Positions 16,161-24,181 of a DNA stretch of 64,000 bases are shown here, piece after piece. Below the pieces are notes generated by a model. The model had not been told where the DNA came from and ran no database searches. It saw only the letters and a list, made by a program, of their open reading frames with translations. The DNA comes from an uncultured Streptococcus sp. (GTDB lineage Bacteria; Bacillota; Bacilli; Lactobacillales; Streptococcaceae), in contig NZ_CAJPNR010000003.1 in the NCBI RefSeq assembly GCF_905372115.1, positions 54,651-118,650 on the forward strand. Direction: 5' to 3'. How positions within the stretch are numbered: the first letter of the stretch is position 1; each line of letters opens with the position of its first letter. Position numbers and translations under genes: made by a program.

Positions 16161-17051
16161 ATGAATGATGTAAAAGTAACAAGGGTTTTCAGAGAAGCTT
16201 GGATTTTTGTTACAGAATATTATTTTGTCTGGCTGAAAGGCCTTTTGCTGGTCGGAATCCCGCTTGCAGTGCTGGGCTGGTTTCTTTTTCCGCTGGTTTC
16301 GAGTTGGTCTTACCGGTCCATTTTAGTCTTGACTTGTTTGGCATTTATAATTGCCTTCGGTTTTGCTTATGTCAATAAATTTGCCTTGACAGTGATTCGA
16401 AATCCGCAGATGGTTAAGCTCTATTTTGGCTATGCGGTTTGGTACAGTATCTCGGATGGCTTGCTTACTCGCCTCTTTTATTCCTTCATTGTCAGTGCAG
16501 TCCAAGTCCTGATTCTGTACATGGGTTGGTCGGCAATTGGCATCAATCTTGGGGTGGCTAGTCTCTTTGCCTTTTATCGGAGGGCAGTAAGTCCAGAGGC
16601 CATTGTGATTTTCCAGTTTCTCTTTCCTTTCTTGTTCATGGTCTTTTATCTGCTCTTCACTTATCTGGTTGATTCGCACTTCTTTTTGCTGTCTTATATC
16701 ATTCAGGATACTAGCTCCAGAGACAATCTAGCCAAGCCGCTTTCTTTTTATGGCTGTTTGAGAAAGTCAGTCCTACTGATGAAGGAGCGCAGGGGTCGTT
16801 ATGTTCTGCTCAGCTTTTTTCTAGCTTCTTTTGGTGGGTTGATTGGCTTGGGTACTCATCTCCTGATGGATCTGATAAGGCAGTATATTGGTCCCTTGCT
16901 GGGTGAACTGGATGATTTACTTGGCTTGATCCAGATGATTCCTGTCCTAGTTTTCAGTAGCTTTTACTGTGTATTTGTTCTGGTTGTTCGGACAGTTTTT
17001 GCCGATACTCTGATGGAAAATGATGCAGAAGTGGTGGATTTTGGTGATTAA
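16161..17051 (+). CDS. Polytopic membrane protein, tandem paralogue 2
   Basis: This 296-residue protein is a clear paralogue of the preceding gene in length, helix layout and shared motifs (YSISDGLLTRL, HFFLLSYIIQDTSS, RRGRYVLL, C-terminal VDFGD). The two are 48 bp apart and probably form an operon leading into sepM. A tandem duplication kept at moderate divergence suggests a heteromeric membrane complex or distinct substrates. No catalytic motif or transport signature is visible, so function is unknown. Confidence 0.7.
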   Translation: MNDVKVTRVFREAWIFVTEYYFVWLKGLLLVGIPLAVLGWFLFPLVSSWSYRSILVLTCLAFIIAFGFAYVNKFALTVIRNPQMVKLYFGYAVWYSISDGLLTRLFYSFIVSAVQVLILYMGWSAIGINLGVASLFAFYRRAVSPEAIVIFQFLFPFLFMVFYLLFTYLVDSHFFLLSYIIQDTSSRDNLAKPLSFYGCLRKSVLLMKERRGRYVLLSFFLASFGGLIGLGTHLLMDLIRQYIGPLLGELDDLLGLIQMIPVLVFSSFYCVFVLVVRTVFADTLMENDAEVVDFGD

Positions 17052-17102
17052 TTTAGGAAGTTGCAAGACCATACAATACTTGATAGAAACAAGAGGAAGG
17101 AT

Positions 17103-18137
17103 ATGAAATCAGTAACAAGAATTTTAATAACAGCTTTGGTGCTAACTGGGATTGGCTTTATCCCCCTGCCTTATCAAGTGGAGACCTTGAGACCGGCTTT
17201 GAATGCCAAAGACTTTGTCCAAGTTCAAGGAGGAACTGATAAAGGAAAAGGTAAAATCTATGTCATGGCTGTTGGTGTTTCCAAGGCCCGGGTGTTCAGT
17301 CTCTTTTTGACTTTGCTGCCTAATTACAGGCTGGAAACAGAGTATGTCTCTGTGCCTGAAAACTATTTTGATAAGGAGAAGGGACGGGAAGAGCGAGAGA
17401 ACAGCACTATGGGGTCTTCCCATCTCAATGCCTTGCAGGTAGCTTATCAAGCATCCGGTCATACTGTTGAGATTAGACATAAAGAGATTTTTGTGGATGC
17501 TGTCAGCCAAGAGACGCCGTTAGCTCAGGAGCTGCAGAAAGGCGATGTGATTTTAAAGATTGACAATCAGACTTACACTAGCCCATACGACATTGTCGAT
17601 CAGATGGAACAGCGGCCAGTTGGCGATGTGGTATCAATTGAGTACAGCCGTAATGGTGTAATTGGTTTGGCTAGCGGTCCTGTGATTGTGGATGAGACAA
17701 CTGGTAAGCCTGGTTTGGGGATTGCATTAGGTTCCAAAGCCAGTGTTGCCATGAATCCTCTGACCAAGTTTAAGAGCAACGGTGTAGCAGGCCCCTCTGG
17801 TGGACTCATGTTCAGTTTGGAGCTGTACAATCAGCTCGTGTCTGAAGACATTACCAAAGGAAAAGCTATTGCTGGTACTGGAACGATTGACCACAAGGGA
17901 AATGTTGGCCGGATTGGCGGGATAGAGATGAAGGTCATGGCTGCAGATAAGGCAGGCGCTGAGATTTTCTTTGTTCCTGATGATACCATTGACGCCGATA
18001 TTGCCCAGTACAATCCCAAGCTGCGCTCTAACTACCATGAGGCACTTCGTGCTTCTATCAAAATCAAGAGTAAAATGAAAATCGTCCCTGTCAAAACCTT
18101 CAATGAAGCTTTGAACTATCTCAGAGAGATGGAATAA
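17103..18137 (+). CDS. sepM: SepM-type PDZ-Lon (S16) membrane protease
   Basis: This 344-residue protein has an N-terminal membrane helix (about residues 5-22), an external region, a PDZ domain (about 120-205, LQKGDVILKIDNQ) and a C-terminal Lon-type S16 protease domain. The catalytic dyad is visible: Ser232 in GPSGG and Lys277 in GGIEMK. Proteins of this family are Bacillus YlbL and streptococcal SepM; SepM of S. mutans trims the competence-stimulating peptide outside the cell. ATG 17103 is chosen over an upstream TTG because AGAGGAAGG precedes it. A strong terminator follows. A pheromone substrate here is inference. Confidence 0.87.
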   Translation: MKSVTRILITALVLTGIGFIPLPYQVETLRPALNAKDFVQVQGGTDKGKGKIYVMAVGVSKARVFSLFLTLLPNYRLETEYVSVPENYFDKEKGREERENSTMGSSHLNALQVAYQASGHTVEIRHKEIFVDAVSQETPLAQELQKGDVILKIDNQTYTSPYDIVDQMEQRPVGDVVSIEYSRNGVIGLASGPVIVDETTGKPGLGIALGSKASVAMNPLTKFKSNGVAGPSGGLMFSLELYNQLVSEDITKGKAIAGTGTIDHKGNVGRIGGIEMKVMAADKAGAEIFFVPDDTIDADIAQYNPKLRSNYHEALRASIKIKSKMKIVPVKTFNEALNYLREME

Positions 18138-18174
18138 GAGACTTTACTACTCTATGAATAGTCAATAGAAACAC

Positions 18175-18214
18175 AAGCTCTTGCTAGTTATTTATCTGGC
18201 GAGGGCTTTTATTT
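18175..18214 (+). terminator. Terminator after sepM
   Basis: A 13-bp stem, 18175-18187 with 18196-18208 (three G-T pairs, 8-base loop), is followed by a T-rich tail. Confidence 0.8.
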
Positions 18215-18250
18215 TATAATTTTTTCAAATAATTGCCACCTTGGCACATA

Positions 18251-18316
18251 AATTCTTGCTTTCCAAATTGAAGTGTGATATATTTATAACATAAAGAATG
18301 TTAAATATTTCTAACA
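18251..18316 (+). promoter_or_regulatory. Promoter and possible operator of the membrane protein/XRE pair
   Basis: TTGCTT (about 18252) and TATATT, 17 bases apart, form a plausible promoter. Downstream, TGTTA and TAACA form an imperfect inverted repeat at 18299-18316, a good place for the XRE regulator encoded two genes on to bind its own promoter (inference). Confidence 0.4.
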
Positions 18317-18334
18317 CAAGGAAAGGAGTCTATC

Positions 18335-18931
18335 ATGAAAAAAAGTCAAAAAACGGGTGGCCTCATTGCAATGATTGCCGCAGCTCTCTTTATTGATTTT
18401 ACTGTTTTATTTGGTTCTAATCTTAGTTGGGGACCCAAGTTAGTTATTGCTGGTATTTCAGTGTTAGGTCAGATTGTAGCTATTTGGGGCTGGCTACATA
18501 TGAAACCATGGCCTCATAAGAGTCAGAAAGGTAAGGGAAAGACTATTTTTGACTTGTCTGCTAAGCTATACACGATGCTTTTGTTTGCAGCAACCATTTT
18601 TTATACAGTAGGAATTTGGGTTGCGACCCCAAGCGAAGGATCCAGTATTAAGGAATGGATTTTGGGAGTTGGCCTCGTTATTGAAGCGATTGTATTTGGT
18701 TTTTTCTCTTTGAAAAATGTCAAGGAAACTCCAGACGAACGCTTCTATGCTAATCTAGCTAAGGCAGCTAGCTTGATGTTTGTTTTTATAATAGGCGCAC
18801 TGATGATCCTAGCAGTTATCATTGGGTACATGGGTTCTCTCACTCTTTACATGGGCCAGATCTTTATTAGCATAGCTGCCTTGATTTGCATCTTTGCGGT
18901 TGTCTATCTTATCTTAGAACGGAGAGGATAA
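18335..18931 (+). CDS. Small polytopic membrane protein paired with an XRE regulator
   Basis: This 198-residue protein has about six hydrophobic helices and short charged loops; no enzymatic motif is visible. It starts behind GGAAAGGAG. Two bases after its stop comes the start of a small XRE-type regulator, a common pairing in streptococci in which the regulator controls the pair. The terminator behind sepM and the promoter region upstream suggest an independent two-gene unit. The family is not recognised. Confidence 0.7.
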   Translation: MKKSQKTGGLIAMIAAALFIDFTVLFGSNLSWGPKLVIAGISVLGQIVAIWGWLHMKPWPHKSQKGKGKTIFDLSAKLYTMLLFAATIFYTVGIWVATPSEGSSIKEWILGVGLVIEAIVFGFFSLKNVKETPDERFYANLAKAASLMFVFIIGALMILAVIIGYMGSLTLYMGQIFISIAALICIFAVVYLILERRG

Positions 18932-18933
18932 CC

Positions 18934-19158
18934 GTGGCCAAAGAAAGCAAGATTATCACCAATCTCAAATATATCCGAGAATCCAAGGGTATGACCCAGC
19001 AGGAGCTAGCCGACCGCATCGGCATGAGGCGAGAGACAATTCTGCACTTGGAAAATAACCGCTACAATCCTTCGCTGGAAATGGCTCTCAAAATTGCTCA
19101 AGTCTTCAACTTGAAAGTAGAAGACCTCTTTGAACTCAGACAGAAAGAGGAGGCATAA
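18934..19158 (+). CDS. XRE-family transcriptional regulator (YgzD/YozG-like)
   Basis: This 74-residue protein is essentially one helix-turn-helix domain: LKYIRESKGMTQQELADRIGMRRETILHLENNRYNPS is typical of Cro/CI-type small regulators. The GTG at 18934 is chosen because GGAGAGG lies 6 bases ahead; a longer reading frame would run back inside the membrane-protein gene. It probably represses its own two-gene operon, with the inverted repeat at 18299-18316 as a candidate operator (inference). Confidence 0.85.
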   Translation: MAKESKIITNLKYIRESKGMTQQELADRIGMRRETILHLENNRYNPSLEMALKIAQVFNLKVEDLFELRQKEEA

Positions 19159-19214
19159 TTCTTTTTGAGACCTAGTATTAAGTTTGTTGTTCAGCTAGGG
19201 CTTGAAACAAAAAG

Positions 19215-19250
19215 AAAAATCCTTTGAAACATTGATTTCAAAGGATTTTT
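19215..19250. terminator. Bidirectional terminator between the XRE gene and rpmG
   Basis: A perfect 15-bp stem including A and T runs on both sides, 19215-19229 with 19236-19250, surrounds a CATTGA loop. It can serve both convergent units. Confidence 0.88.
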
Positions 19251-19260
19251 GTTATATAAA

Positions 19261-19410
19261 TTACTTAACTTCTGTAAACACAACGTGCTTGCGAAGTTTT
19301 GGTGAGTATTTCTTTAATTGAAGACGGTCTGGTGTGTTACGTTTGTTTTTAGAAGTAAGGTACAAGCGTTCACCAGATTCTTTGTGTTCAAGTGTAATAT
19401 TTACGCGCAT
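19261..19410 (-). CDS. rpmG: 50S ribosomal protein L33, cysteine-free form
   Basis: This 49-residue protein ([18 protein letters not shown]...HVVFTEVK) is L33 of the large subunit. It lacks the two CxxC pairs of the zinc-binding form. It is the downstream gene of an rpmF-rpmG pair, 15 bases after rpmF, and is followed by a strong terminator. Confidence 0.95.
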
Positions 19411-19425
19411 GGTATCTCCCCTCTA

Positions 19426-19608
19426 TTATTCAGCTGCAGCAGCTTTAGCAATCTTACGTCCCTTGTAGTATCCTTTAAGTGATACACGGTGAGAACGTGA
19501 GTAATCTCCAGTAGTTTCGTCAAAGGTTACAGATGGAGCTGTTACTTTGTAGTGTGTACGACGTTTGTTTTTCTTCGCTTTGGAAGTGCGACGTGCAGGT
19601 ACTGCCAT
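19426..19608 (-). CDS. rpmF: 50S ribosomal protein L32, cysteine-free form
   Basis: This 60-residue L32 begins [19 protein letters not shown] and has no cysteine, as in other streptococci, where the zinc ribbon is lost. A GGAG Shine-Dalgarno on the minus strand precedes the ATG. A strong promoter (TTTACT, 17 bases, TATACT) reads toward it. Confidence 0.96.
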   Translation of the reverse strand: MAVPARRTSKAKKNKRRTHYKVTAPSVTFDETTGDYSRSHRVSLKGYYKGRKIAKAAAAE

Positions 19609-19670
19609 TGTTTGTTTCTCCTTTTAGTTTATGAATTCGATTCAATTTGATGATTTTCATCAACTTTAAC

Positions 19671-19699
19671 AGTATAACAAAACTTTTTTGTAAAGTAAA
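19671..19699 (-). promoter_or_regulatory. Promoter of rpmF-rpmG
   Basis: On the minus strand TTTACT (complement of 19694-19699) and TATACT (complement of 19671-19676) are 17 bases apart. The initiation point would be about 55 bases before the rpmF start. Confidence 0.7.
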
Positions 19700-19803
19700 G
19701 TTACTTGACAGATTTTTTCTTCTTTTTGAGAAAAAACTGAGCTTCTAGTTGTCATCTTTCTGCTTGAGAGGAAAAAGTTTCAAATTCGCCTCCATATTTT
19801 CCT

Positions 19804-19818
19804 AATCTTCTGAAAATT
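19804..19818. promoter_or_regulatory. CodY box upstream of ilvD
   Basis: The 15-base site matches the CodY consensus AATTTTCWGAAAATT at 14 of 15 positions; only the fourth base differs (C for T). It lies 14 bases before the likely -35 of ilvD. CodY senses branched-chain amino acids and GTP and controls ilv genes in Gram-positive bacteria. Confidence 0.75.
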
Positions 19819-19832
19819 TAAAAATTTTCCTC

Positions 19833-19861
19833 TGTAAAATACAGCATAAGTGTGGTATAAT
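19833..19861 (+). promoter_or_regulatory. Promoter of ilvD
   Basis: A consensus TATAAT at 19856-19861 lies 17 bases after a weak TGTAAA -35 (19833-19838). The small palindrome CTGTA-AAA-TACAG (19832-19844) overlaps the -35. Confidence 0.6.
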
Positions 19862-19896
19862 AAAGCACAAAGATTACTGTAATGAAAGGGAAAGCT

Positions 19897-21600
19897 ATGA
19901 CAGATAAGGATATTCGTCACAGAAGTAAGATTTATGACAGTATGGTTAAATCTCCTAACCGTGCCATGCTTCGCGCGACGGGGATGACTGATAAAGATTT
20001 TGAAACGCCTATTGTTGGGGTGATTTCCACTTGGGCGGAAAATACACCCTGTAACATCCACTTGCATGACTTGGGCAAGCTGGCCAAGGAAGGTATCAAA
20101 GCAGAGGGCGCTTGGCCTGTTCAGTACGGGACTATTACGGTTGCGGACGGGATTGCCATGGGAACGCCAGGGATGCGCTTCTCTCTGACCTCACGCGACA
20201 TCATCGCAGACTCCATCGAGGCTGCTATGGGTGGGCATAACGTGGATGCCTTTGTAGCTATCGGGGGCTGTGATAAAAATATGCCAGGCTCTATGATTGC
20301 CATTGCTAACATGGATATTCCTGCTGTCTTTGCCTACGGTGGAACGATTGCACCAGGCAATCTGGACGGCAAAGACATTGACTTGGTTTCCGTATTTGAA
20401 GGAATCGGGAAATGGAACCATGGTGACTTGACAGCTGAGGAAGTACGACGCATTGAGTGTAATGCCTGCCCTGGCCCTGGTGGCTGTGGTGGTATGTATA
20501 CGGCCAATACCATGGCGACGGCTATTGAAGTTCTGGGCATGAGTCTGCCAGGATCGTCTTCTCACCCTGCTGAGTCCAAGGACAAGCAAGAGGATATCGA
20601 AGCAGCTGGCCGTGCTGTTGTGAAAATGCTGAAAATGGGGCTGAAGCCGTCTGATATCTTGACACGTGAAGCCTTTGAAGATGCAATCACGGTGACCATG
20701 GCTCTAGGTGGTTCTACTAATGCTACTCTGCACTTGCTGGCCATGGCTCACGCGGCCAATGTTGAGCTGACGCTTGATGACTTTAATGTCATTCAAGAGA
20801 AGGTGCCGCATTTGGCTGACTTGAAACCATCCGGTCAGTATGTCTTCCAAGACCTTTATGAGGTTGGTGGGGTGCCGGCTGTGATGAAGTATCTCTTGGC
20901 GAACGGCTTTCTGCATGGCGATCGCATTACTTGTACAGGTAAGACGGTGGCAGAGAATCTGGCAGAATTTGCTGATCTGACACCAGGTCAAAAGGTCATT
21001 ATGCCGCTTGAAAATCCAAAACGTGCAGACGGTCCGCTTATCATCTTGCATGGTAATCTGGCTCCAGATGGTGCTGTTGCTAAGGTTTCTGGTGTTAAAG
21101 TACGCCGTCACGTTGGACCGGCTAAGGTCTTTGACTCAGAAGAAGCCGCTATTGATGCGGTACTGGCCGATGAAGTGGTCGATGGCGATGTGGTTGTAGT
21201 TCGCTACGTTGGACCAAAGGGTGGCCCTGGTATGCCAGAAATGCTGTCACTTTCTTCTATCATCGTAGGGAAAGGTCAAGGAGACAAGGTAGCCCTTCTG
21301 ACCGATGGTCGCTTCTCAGGCGGTACTTACGGCTTGGTTGTCGGACACATTGCTCCAGAAGCCCAGGATGGTGGCCCGATTGCCTATCTTCGTACAGGCG
21401 ATATGGTCACGGTTGACCAAGACACCAAGGAAATTTCCATGGCGGTCTCTGATGAAGAACTGGCGAAACGCAAGGCAGAAACGACTATTCCACCGCTTTA
21501 TAGTCGCGGGGTACTTGGTAAATATGCTCACATGGTATCCTCTGCCGCTAAAGGTGCTGTTACTGACTTCTGGAAACCAGAAGAAACCGGTAAAAAATAG
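19897..21600 (+). CDS. ilvD: Dihydroxy-acid dehydratase IlvD
   Basis: This 567-residue Fe-S enzyme of branched-chain amino acid synthesis converts 2,3-dihydroxy-isovalerate and 2,3-dihydroxy-3-methylvalerate to the 2-oxo acids. Signatures seen: [11 protein letters not shown], the cluster-ligand segment [19 protein letters not shown], and the C-terminal [15 protein letters not shown]. The ATG at 19897 has AAAGGGA seven bases ahead and gives the usual family length, so it is preferred over the ATG at 19882. The gene stands alone between a CodY-box promoter and a strong terminator, so amino-acid-dependent repression by CodY is likely. Confidence 0.96.
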   Translation: MTDKDIRHRSKIYDSMVKSPNRAMLRATGMTDKDFETPIVGVISTWAENTPCNIHLHDLGKLAKEGIKAEGAWPVQYGTITVADGIAMGTPGMRFSLTSRDIIADSIEAAMGGHNVDAFVAIGGCDKNMPGSMIAIANMDIPAVFAYGGTIAPGNLDGKDIDLVSVFEGIGKWNHGDLTAEEVRRIECNACPGPGGCGGMYTANTMATAIEVLGMSLPGSSSHPAESKDKQEDIEAAGRAVVKMLKMGLKPSDILTREAFEDAITVTMALGGSTNATLHLLAMAHAANVELTLDDFNVIQEKVPHLADLKPSGQYVFQDLYEVGGVPAVMKYLLANGFLHGDRITCTGKTVAENLAEFADLTPGQKVIMPLENPKRADGPLIILHGNLAPDGAVAKVSGVKVRRHVGPAKVFDSEEAAIDAVLADEVVDGDVVVVRYVGPKGGPGMPEMLSLSSIIVGKGQGDKVALLTDGRFSGGTYGLVVGHIAPEAQDGGPIAYLRTGDMVTVDQDTKEISMAVSDEELAKRKAETTIPPLYSRGVLGKYAHMVSSAAKGAVTDFWKPEETGKK

Positions 21601-21623
21601 CTTATACTTATATATGATAAAAG

Positions 21624-21659
21624 AACCCGCTAGAAAAACTAGCGGGTTTGGTGTTTTTA
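21624..21659 (+). terminator. Terminator after ilvD
   Basis: AACCCGCTAG (21624-21633) pairs perfectly with CTAGCGGGTT (21639-21648) across an AAAAA loop. A T-rich tail follows. Confidence 0.9.
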
Positions 21660-21688
21660 TTTTAAATGCTGATAAGTTAATTATCTTC

Positions 21689-22030
21689 TTATCTAGGACT
21701 GATCCCCAAGGCAATGCGGCCGAAGCGGCTGATACGGGTGATTTTCCAAGCAGGAGACCAAGTAACCTCAACAGAGGCACTTTCAATCTCATCAATTTTC
21801 TTAAGAGAGTCCATAATGGCGATGGGCAGACTCTCAGCACAGTCGCAGGCTGTATCAGTAAAGGTCATAACAACCTTGCAGTGGCCGTTTTCGTCTAAGT
21901 TAATTTCATAAATCAACCCTAAGTTATAAACATCCAACTCTACATCCGGATCGTAAATACGCTCGAGCTTCTCCACCAATTTATCCTGAATGGCAGCTGC
22001 TCGATCATTGATTTTGATATCGTCTCTCAT
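21689..22030 (-). CDS. MIP18/DUF59-family Fe-S cluster assembly factor
   Basis: This 113-residue protein carries the MIP18/PaaD/SufT-type motif DPDVELDVYNLGLIYEI, followed by MTFTDTACDCAESLP with reactive cysteines. It is convergent with ilvD, an Fe-S enzyme, and divergent from hisS. Family members assist Fe-S cluster maturation, so help for IlvD is an attractive guess, but no direct link is shown. An AGGGG Shine-Dalgarno on the minus strand supports the start. Confidence 0.85.
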   Translation of the reverse strand: MRDDIKINDRAAAIQDKLVEKLERIYDPDVELDVYNLGLIYEINLDENGHCKVVMTFTDTACDCAESLPIAIMDSLKKIDEIESASVEVTWSPAWKITRISRFGRIALGISPR

Positions 22031-22175
22031 GGCTATCCCCTTCTATTCTGAGTTGAATTGTTTTTATTTTCTCACAATTCAGACTTTTTTTCAAGCTATT
22101 TTGGAACATGAAAACGGATTTAGTTCTTCCAAACGAAAAATCCCTTTCGGGCTCCTCAAAATGGTGGACTTATGA

Positions 22176-22181
22176 TAGAAT
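22176..22181 (+). promoter_or_regulatory. Extended -10 promoter of hisS
   Basis: TAGAAT preceded by TG at the right spacing, about 30 bases before the hisS start. No clear -35 is seen. Confidence 0.5.
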
Positions 22182-22211
22182 ATAAGTACTAAAGAAGGCG
22201 GAGGTCAGAAG

Positions 22212-23492
22212 ATGAAATTACAAAAACCTAAAGGAACTCAGGACATTCTTCCTCAAGAATCAGCCAAGTGGCAGTATGTAGAAGACTTTGCCCGCAAGAC
22301 ATTTAGAAAATACAATTACGGCGAAATCCGCACGCCGATTTTTGAGCACTATGAGGTCATCAGCCGCTCGGTCGGGGATACGACAGACATCGTGACTAAG
22401 GAAATGTATGACTTCTATGACAAGGGCGACCGCCATATCACGCTGCGTCCAGAGGGAACAGCGCCCGTGGTGCGTTCTTATGTGGAGAACAAGCTTTTTG
22501 CTCCTGAAGTGCAAAAGCCTGTCAAAGTCTACTATATGGGCTCTATGTTTCGCTATGAGCGGCCTCAGGCTGGCCGTCTGCGGGAGTTTCACCAGATTGG
22601 AGCAGAGTGTTTTGGATCTAGTAATCCTGCTACAGATGTAGAAATGATTGCCATGGCGGCTCAATTTTTCAAGGATATTGGCATTACCAATGTCAGCTTG
22701 GAGCTTAACTCGCTGGGGAATCCTGAGAGCAGAGCTGCTTACCGTCAGGCCTTGATTGATTATCTGACTCCACTGAAGCCTAACCTATCAGCAGATAGCC
22801 AACGTCGCTTGGAGGAGAATCCGCTGCGCGTGCTGGATTCTAAAGAGCCCGAGGACAAGGCGGCTGTAGAAGGTGCACCGTCTATTCTGGACTATCTGGA
22901 TGAGGAGAGCAGTACCTACTTTGCTGCTGTTCGCTCCATGCTGGAGACCCTGCAAATCCCTTTTGTCATCAATACCAACATGGTCCGTGGCTTGGACTAC
23001 TATAATCACACAATTTTCGAGTTTACGACAGAGGTGGCTGGCAGTCAGCTGACCATTTGTGCTGGCGGCCGTTATGATGGGCTGGTGGCTTACTTTGGTG
23101 GCCCTGAAACGCCAGGTGTTGGCTTTGGTATGGGCTTAGAACGTTTGCTTCTCGTACTTGACAAGCAAGGAGTAGAGCTGCCGATTGAAACCGCTCTGGA
23201 TGTTTATGTAGCGGTTCTAGGACCTGGTGCCAATGGCAGAGCTTTGGAGTTAGTGCAGGCTCTCCGCGCACAAGGGTTTGCGGCAGAGAGGGATTATCTC
23301 GACCGCAAGCTCAAGGCTCAGTTCAAATCAGCGGATATCTTTAGAGCCAAAACTCTTATCACCTTGGGTGAAAGCGAATTGGAGAGCGGTCAGGTGACTG
23401 TTAAGAACAATCATAATCGTGAGGAGATTATTGTTAGCCTAGACCAAATCCAAGAAAACTATCAGCTTATTTTTGAGAAATTGGGGTTTTAA
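22212..23492 (+). CDS. hisS: Histidyl-tRNA synthetase
   Basis: This 426-residue class II synthetase charges tRNA-His. It begins [14 protein letters not shown]. Motif 2 is visible ([21 protein letters not shown]), as are the histidine-binding segment [12 protein letters not shown], motif 3 ([11 protein letters not shown]) and the C-terminal anticodon-binding domain. Length is normal. In many streptococci hisS and aspS are close neighbours; here a type VII secretion locus lies between them. The Shine-Dalgarno GGCGGAGG precedes the ATG. Confidence 0.97.
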   Translation: MKLQKPKGTQDILPQESAKWQYVEDFARKTFRKYNYGEIRTPIFEHYEVISRSVGDTTDIVTKEMYDFYDKGDRHITLRPEGTAPVVRSYVENKLFAPEVQKPVKVYYMGSMFRYERPQAGRLREFHQIGAECFGSSNPATDVEMIAMAAQFFKDIGITNVSLELNSLGNPESRAAYRQALIDYLTPLKPNLSADSQRRLEENPLRVLDSKEPEDKAAVEGAPSILDYLDEESSTYFAAVRSMLETLQIPFVINTNMVRGLDYYNHTIFEFTTEVAGSQLTICAGGRYDGLVAYFGGPETPGVGFGMGLERLLLVLDKQGVELPIETALDVYVAVLGPGANGRALELVQALRAQGFAAERDYLDRKLKAQFKSADIFRAKTLITLGESELESGQVTVKNNHNREEIIVSLDQIQENYQLIFEKLGF

Positions 23493-23548
23493 AGGCTTGA
23501 GTCCAACAATCGAAAATGCTATAGTATCAGGCGTTCGAGCGAACTTGG

Positions 23549-23563
23549 TTGACAACATGTCAA
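23549..23563. promoter_or_regulatory. Inverted repeat upstream of the esxA promoter
   Basis: TTGACA-ACA-TGTCAA is a perfect palindrome with 6-base arms, about 30 bases before the esxA -35. A second perfect one, GTTCG-AG-CGAAC, lies at 23533-23544. They could be operator sites controlling the T7SS; no regulator gene is seen in the locus. Confidence 0.45.
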
Positions 23564-23593
23564 TATATTTTCTAAAAAAATATCTTTAAAAGC

Positions 23594-23622
23594 TTGAAAC
23601 ATAAAGTGATTATTGATATAAT
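23594..23622 (+). promoter_or_regulatory. Strong promoter of esxA
   Basis: TTGAAA (23594-23599) and a consensus TATAAT (23617-23622) are separated by exactly 17 bases, about 38 bases before the esxA start. Confidence 0.85.
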
Positions 23623-23659
23623 GTACCCGTTATATAAATTTGCTAAAGGAGAAACAACT

Positions 23660-23947
23660 ATGGCACAAATTAAATTAACTCCAGAAGAACTTCGTCAATC
23701 TGCAAACAGATACACTGAAGGTTCTGAAAATGTAACTCAAGTTTTGACTACATTGACTAATGAACAAGCAATTATTGCTGATAACTGGGATGGTTCTGCA
23801 TTTGATAGCTTTGAAGCACAATTCAACGAATTGTCTCCAAAAATCAAAGAATTTGCACAATTGCTCCAAGATATCAATGCTCAGTTGATTAAAGTTGCTG
23901 ACATCGTTGAGCAAACTGACCAAGATATCGCTGCACAAATTCACTAA
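23660..23947 (+). CDS. esxA: WXG100 secreted protein EsxA
   Basis: This 95-residue all-helical WXG100 protein is a substrate and core component of the type VIIb secretion system. The central turn motif is W-D-G in NWDGSAF, between two amphipathic helices. The start at 23660 (AAAGGAG ahead, MAQIKLTPEEL) gives the family length; a frame extending upstream overlaps the promoter and is rejected. The gene has its own strong promoter and is followed by a terminator, so it is likely made in excess over the membrane components. Confidence 0.95.
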   Translation: MAQIKLTPEELRQSANRYTEGSENVTQVLTTLTNEQAIIADNWDGSAFDSFEAQFNELSPKIKEFAQLLQDINAQLIKVADIVEQTDQDIAAQIH

Positions 23948-23964
23948 TTTTGTTATAACGGCTT

Positions 23965-23991
23965 TAGGAAGGCAAGAGCCTTCCTATTTTT
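23965..23991 (+). terminator. Terminator between esxA and esaA
   Basis: A perfect 9-bp stem, TAGGAAGGC/GCCTTCCTA (23965-23973 with 23978-23986), has an AAGA loop and is followed by T5. Read-through would supply esaA and the genes behind it; the remaining bases to 24181 show no other clear signal. Confidence 0.85.
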
Positions 23992-24181
23992 GTAAAGATT
24001 AAAAATGAAAAAATGGCAGTTTCTTTCATGTTTGATAAGAAAATCGCTGCAATGTAAAGGCAAGCTCTGACAATCTGAATCAATATCTGAATTAGACTGT
24101 TAGAGCTGTTTGTGTCTTTCTGTGTGCTTTTTTATGTAACAATAAACTAAAAAATTTAAAAAGAAAAAGAAATTTACATCC

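Noticed and set aside
19667..19679. AdcR/Zur-like palindrome before rpmF
   Set aside because: TTAACAGTATAAC differs from TTAACnnGTTAA by an insertion and a mismatch and overlaps the -10; too weak to call.
23549..23554. TTGACA as an esxA -35
   Set aside because: No -10 lies 16-18 bases downstream; the hexamer is one arm of a palindrome and a better promoter is at 23594-23622.
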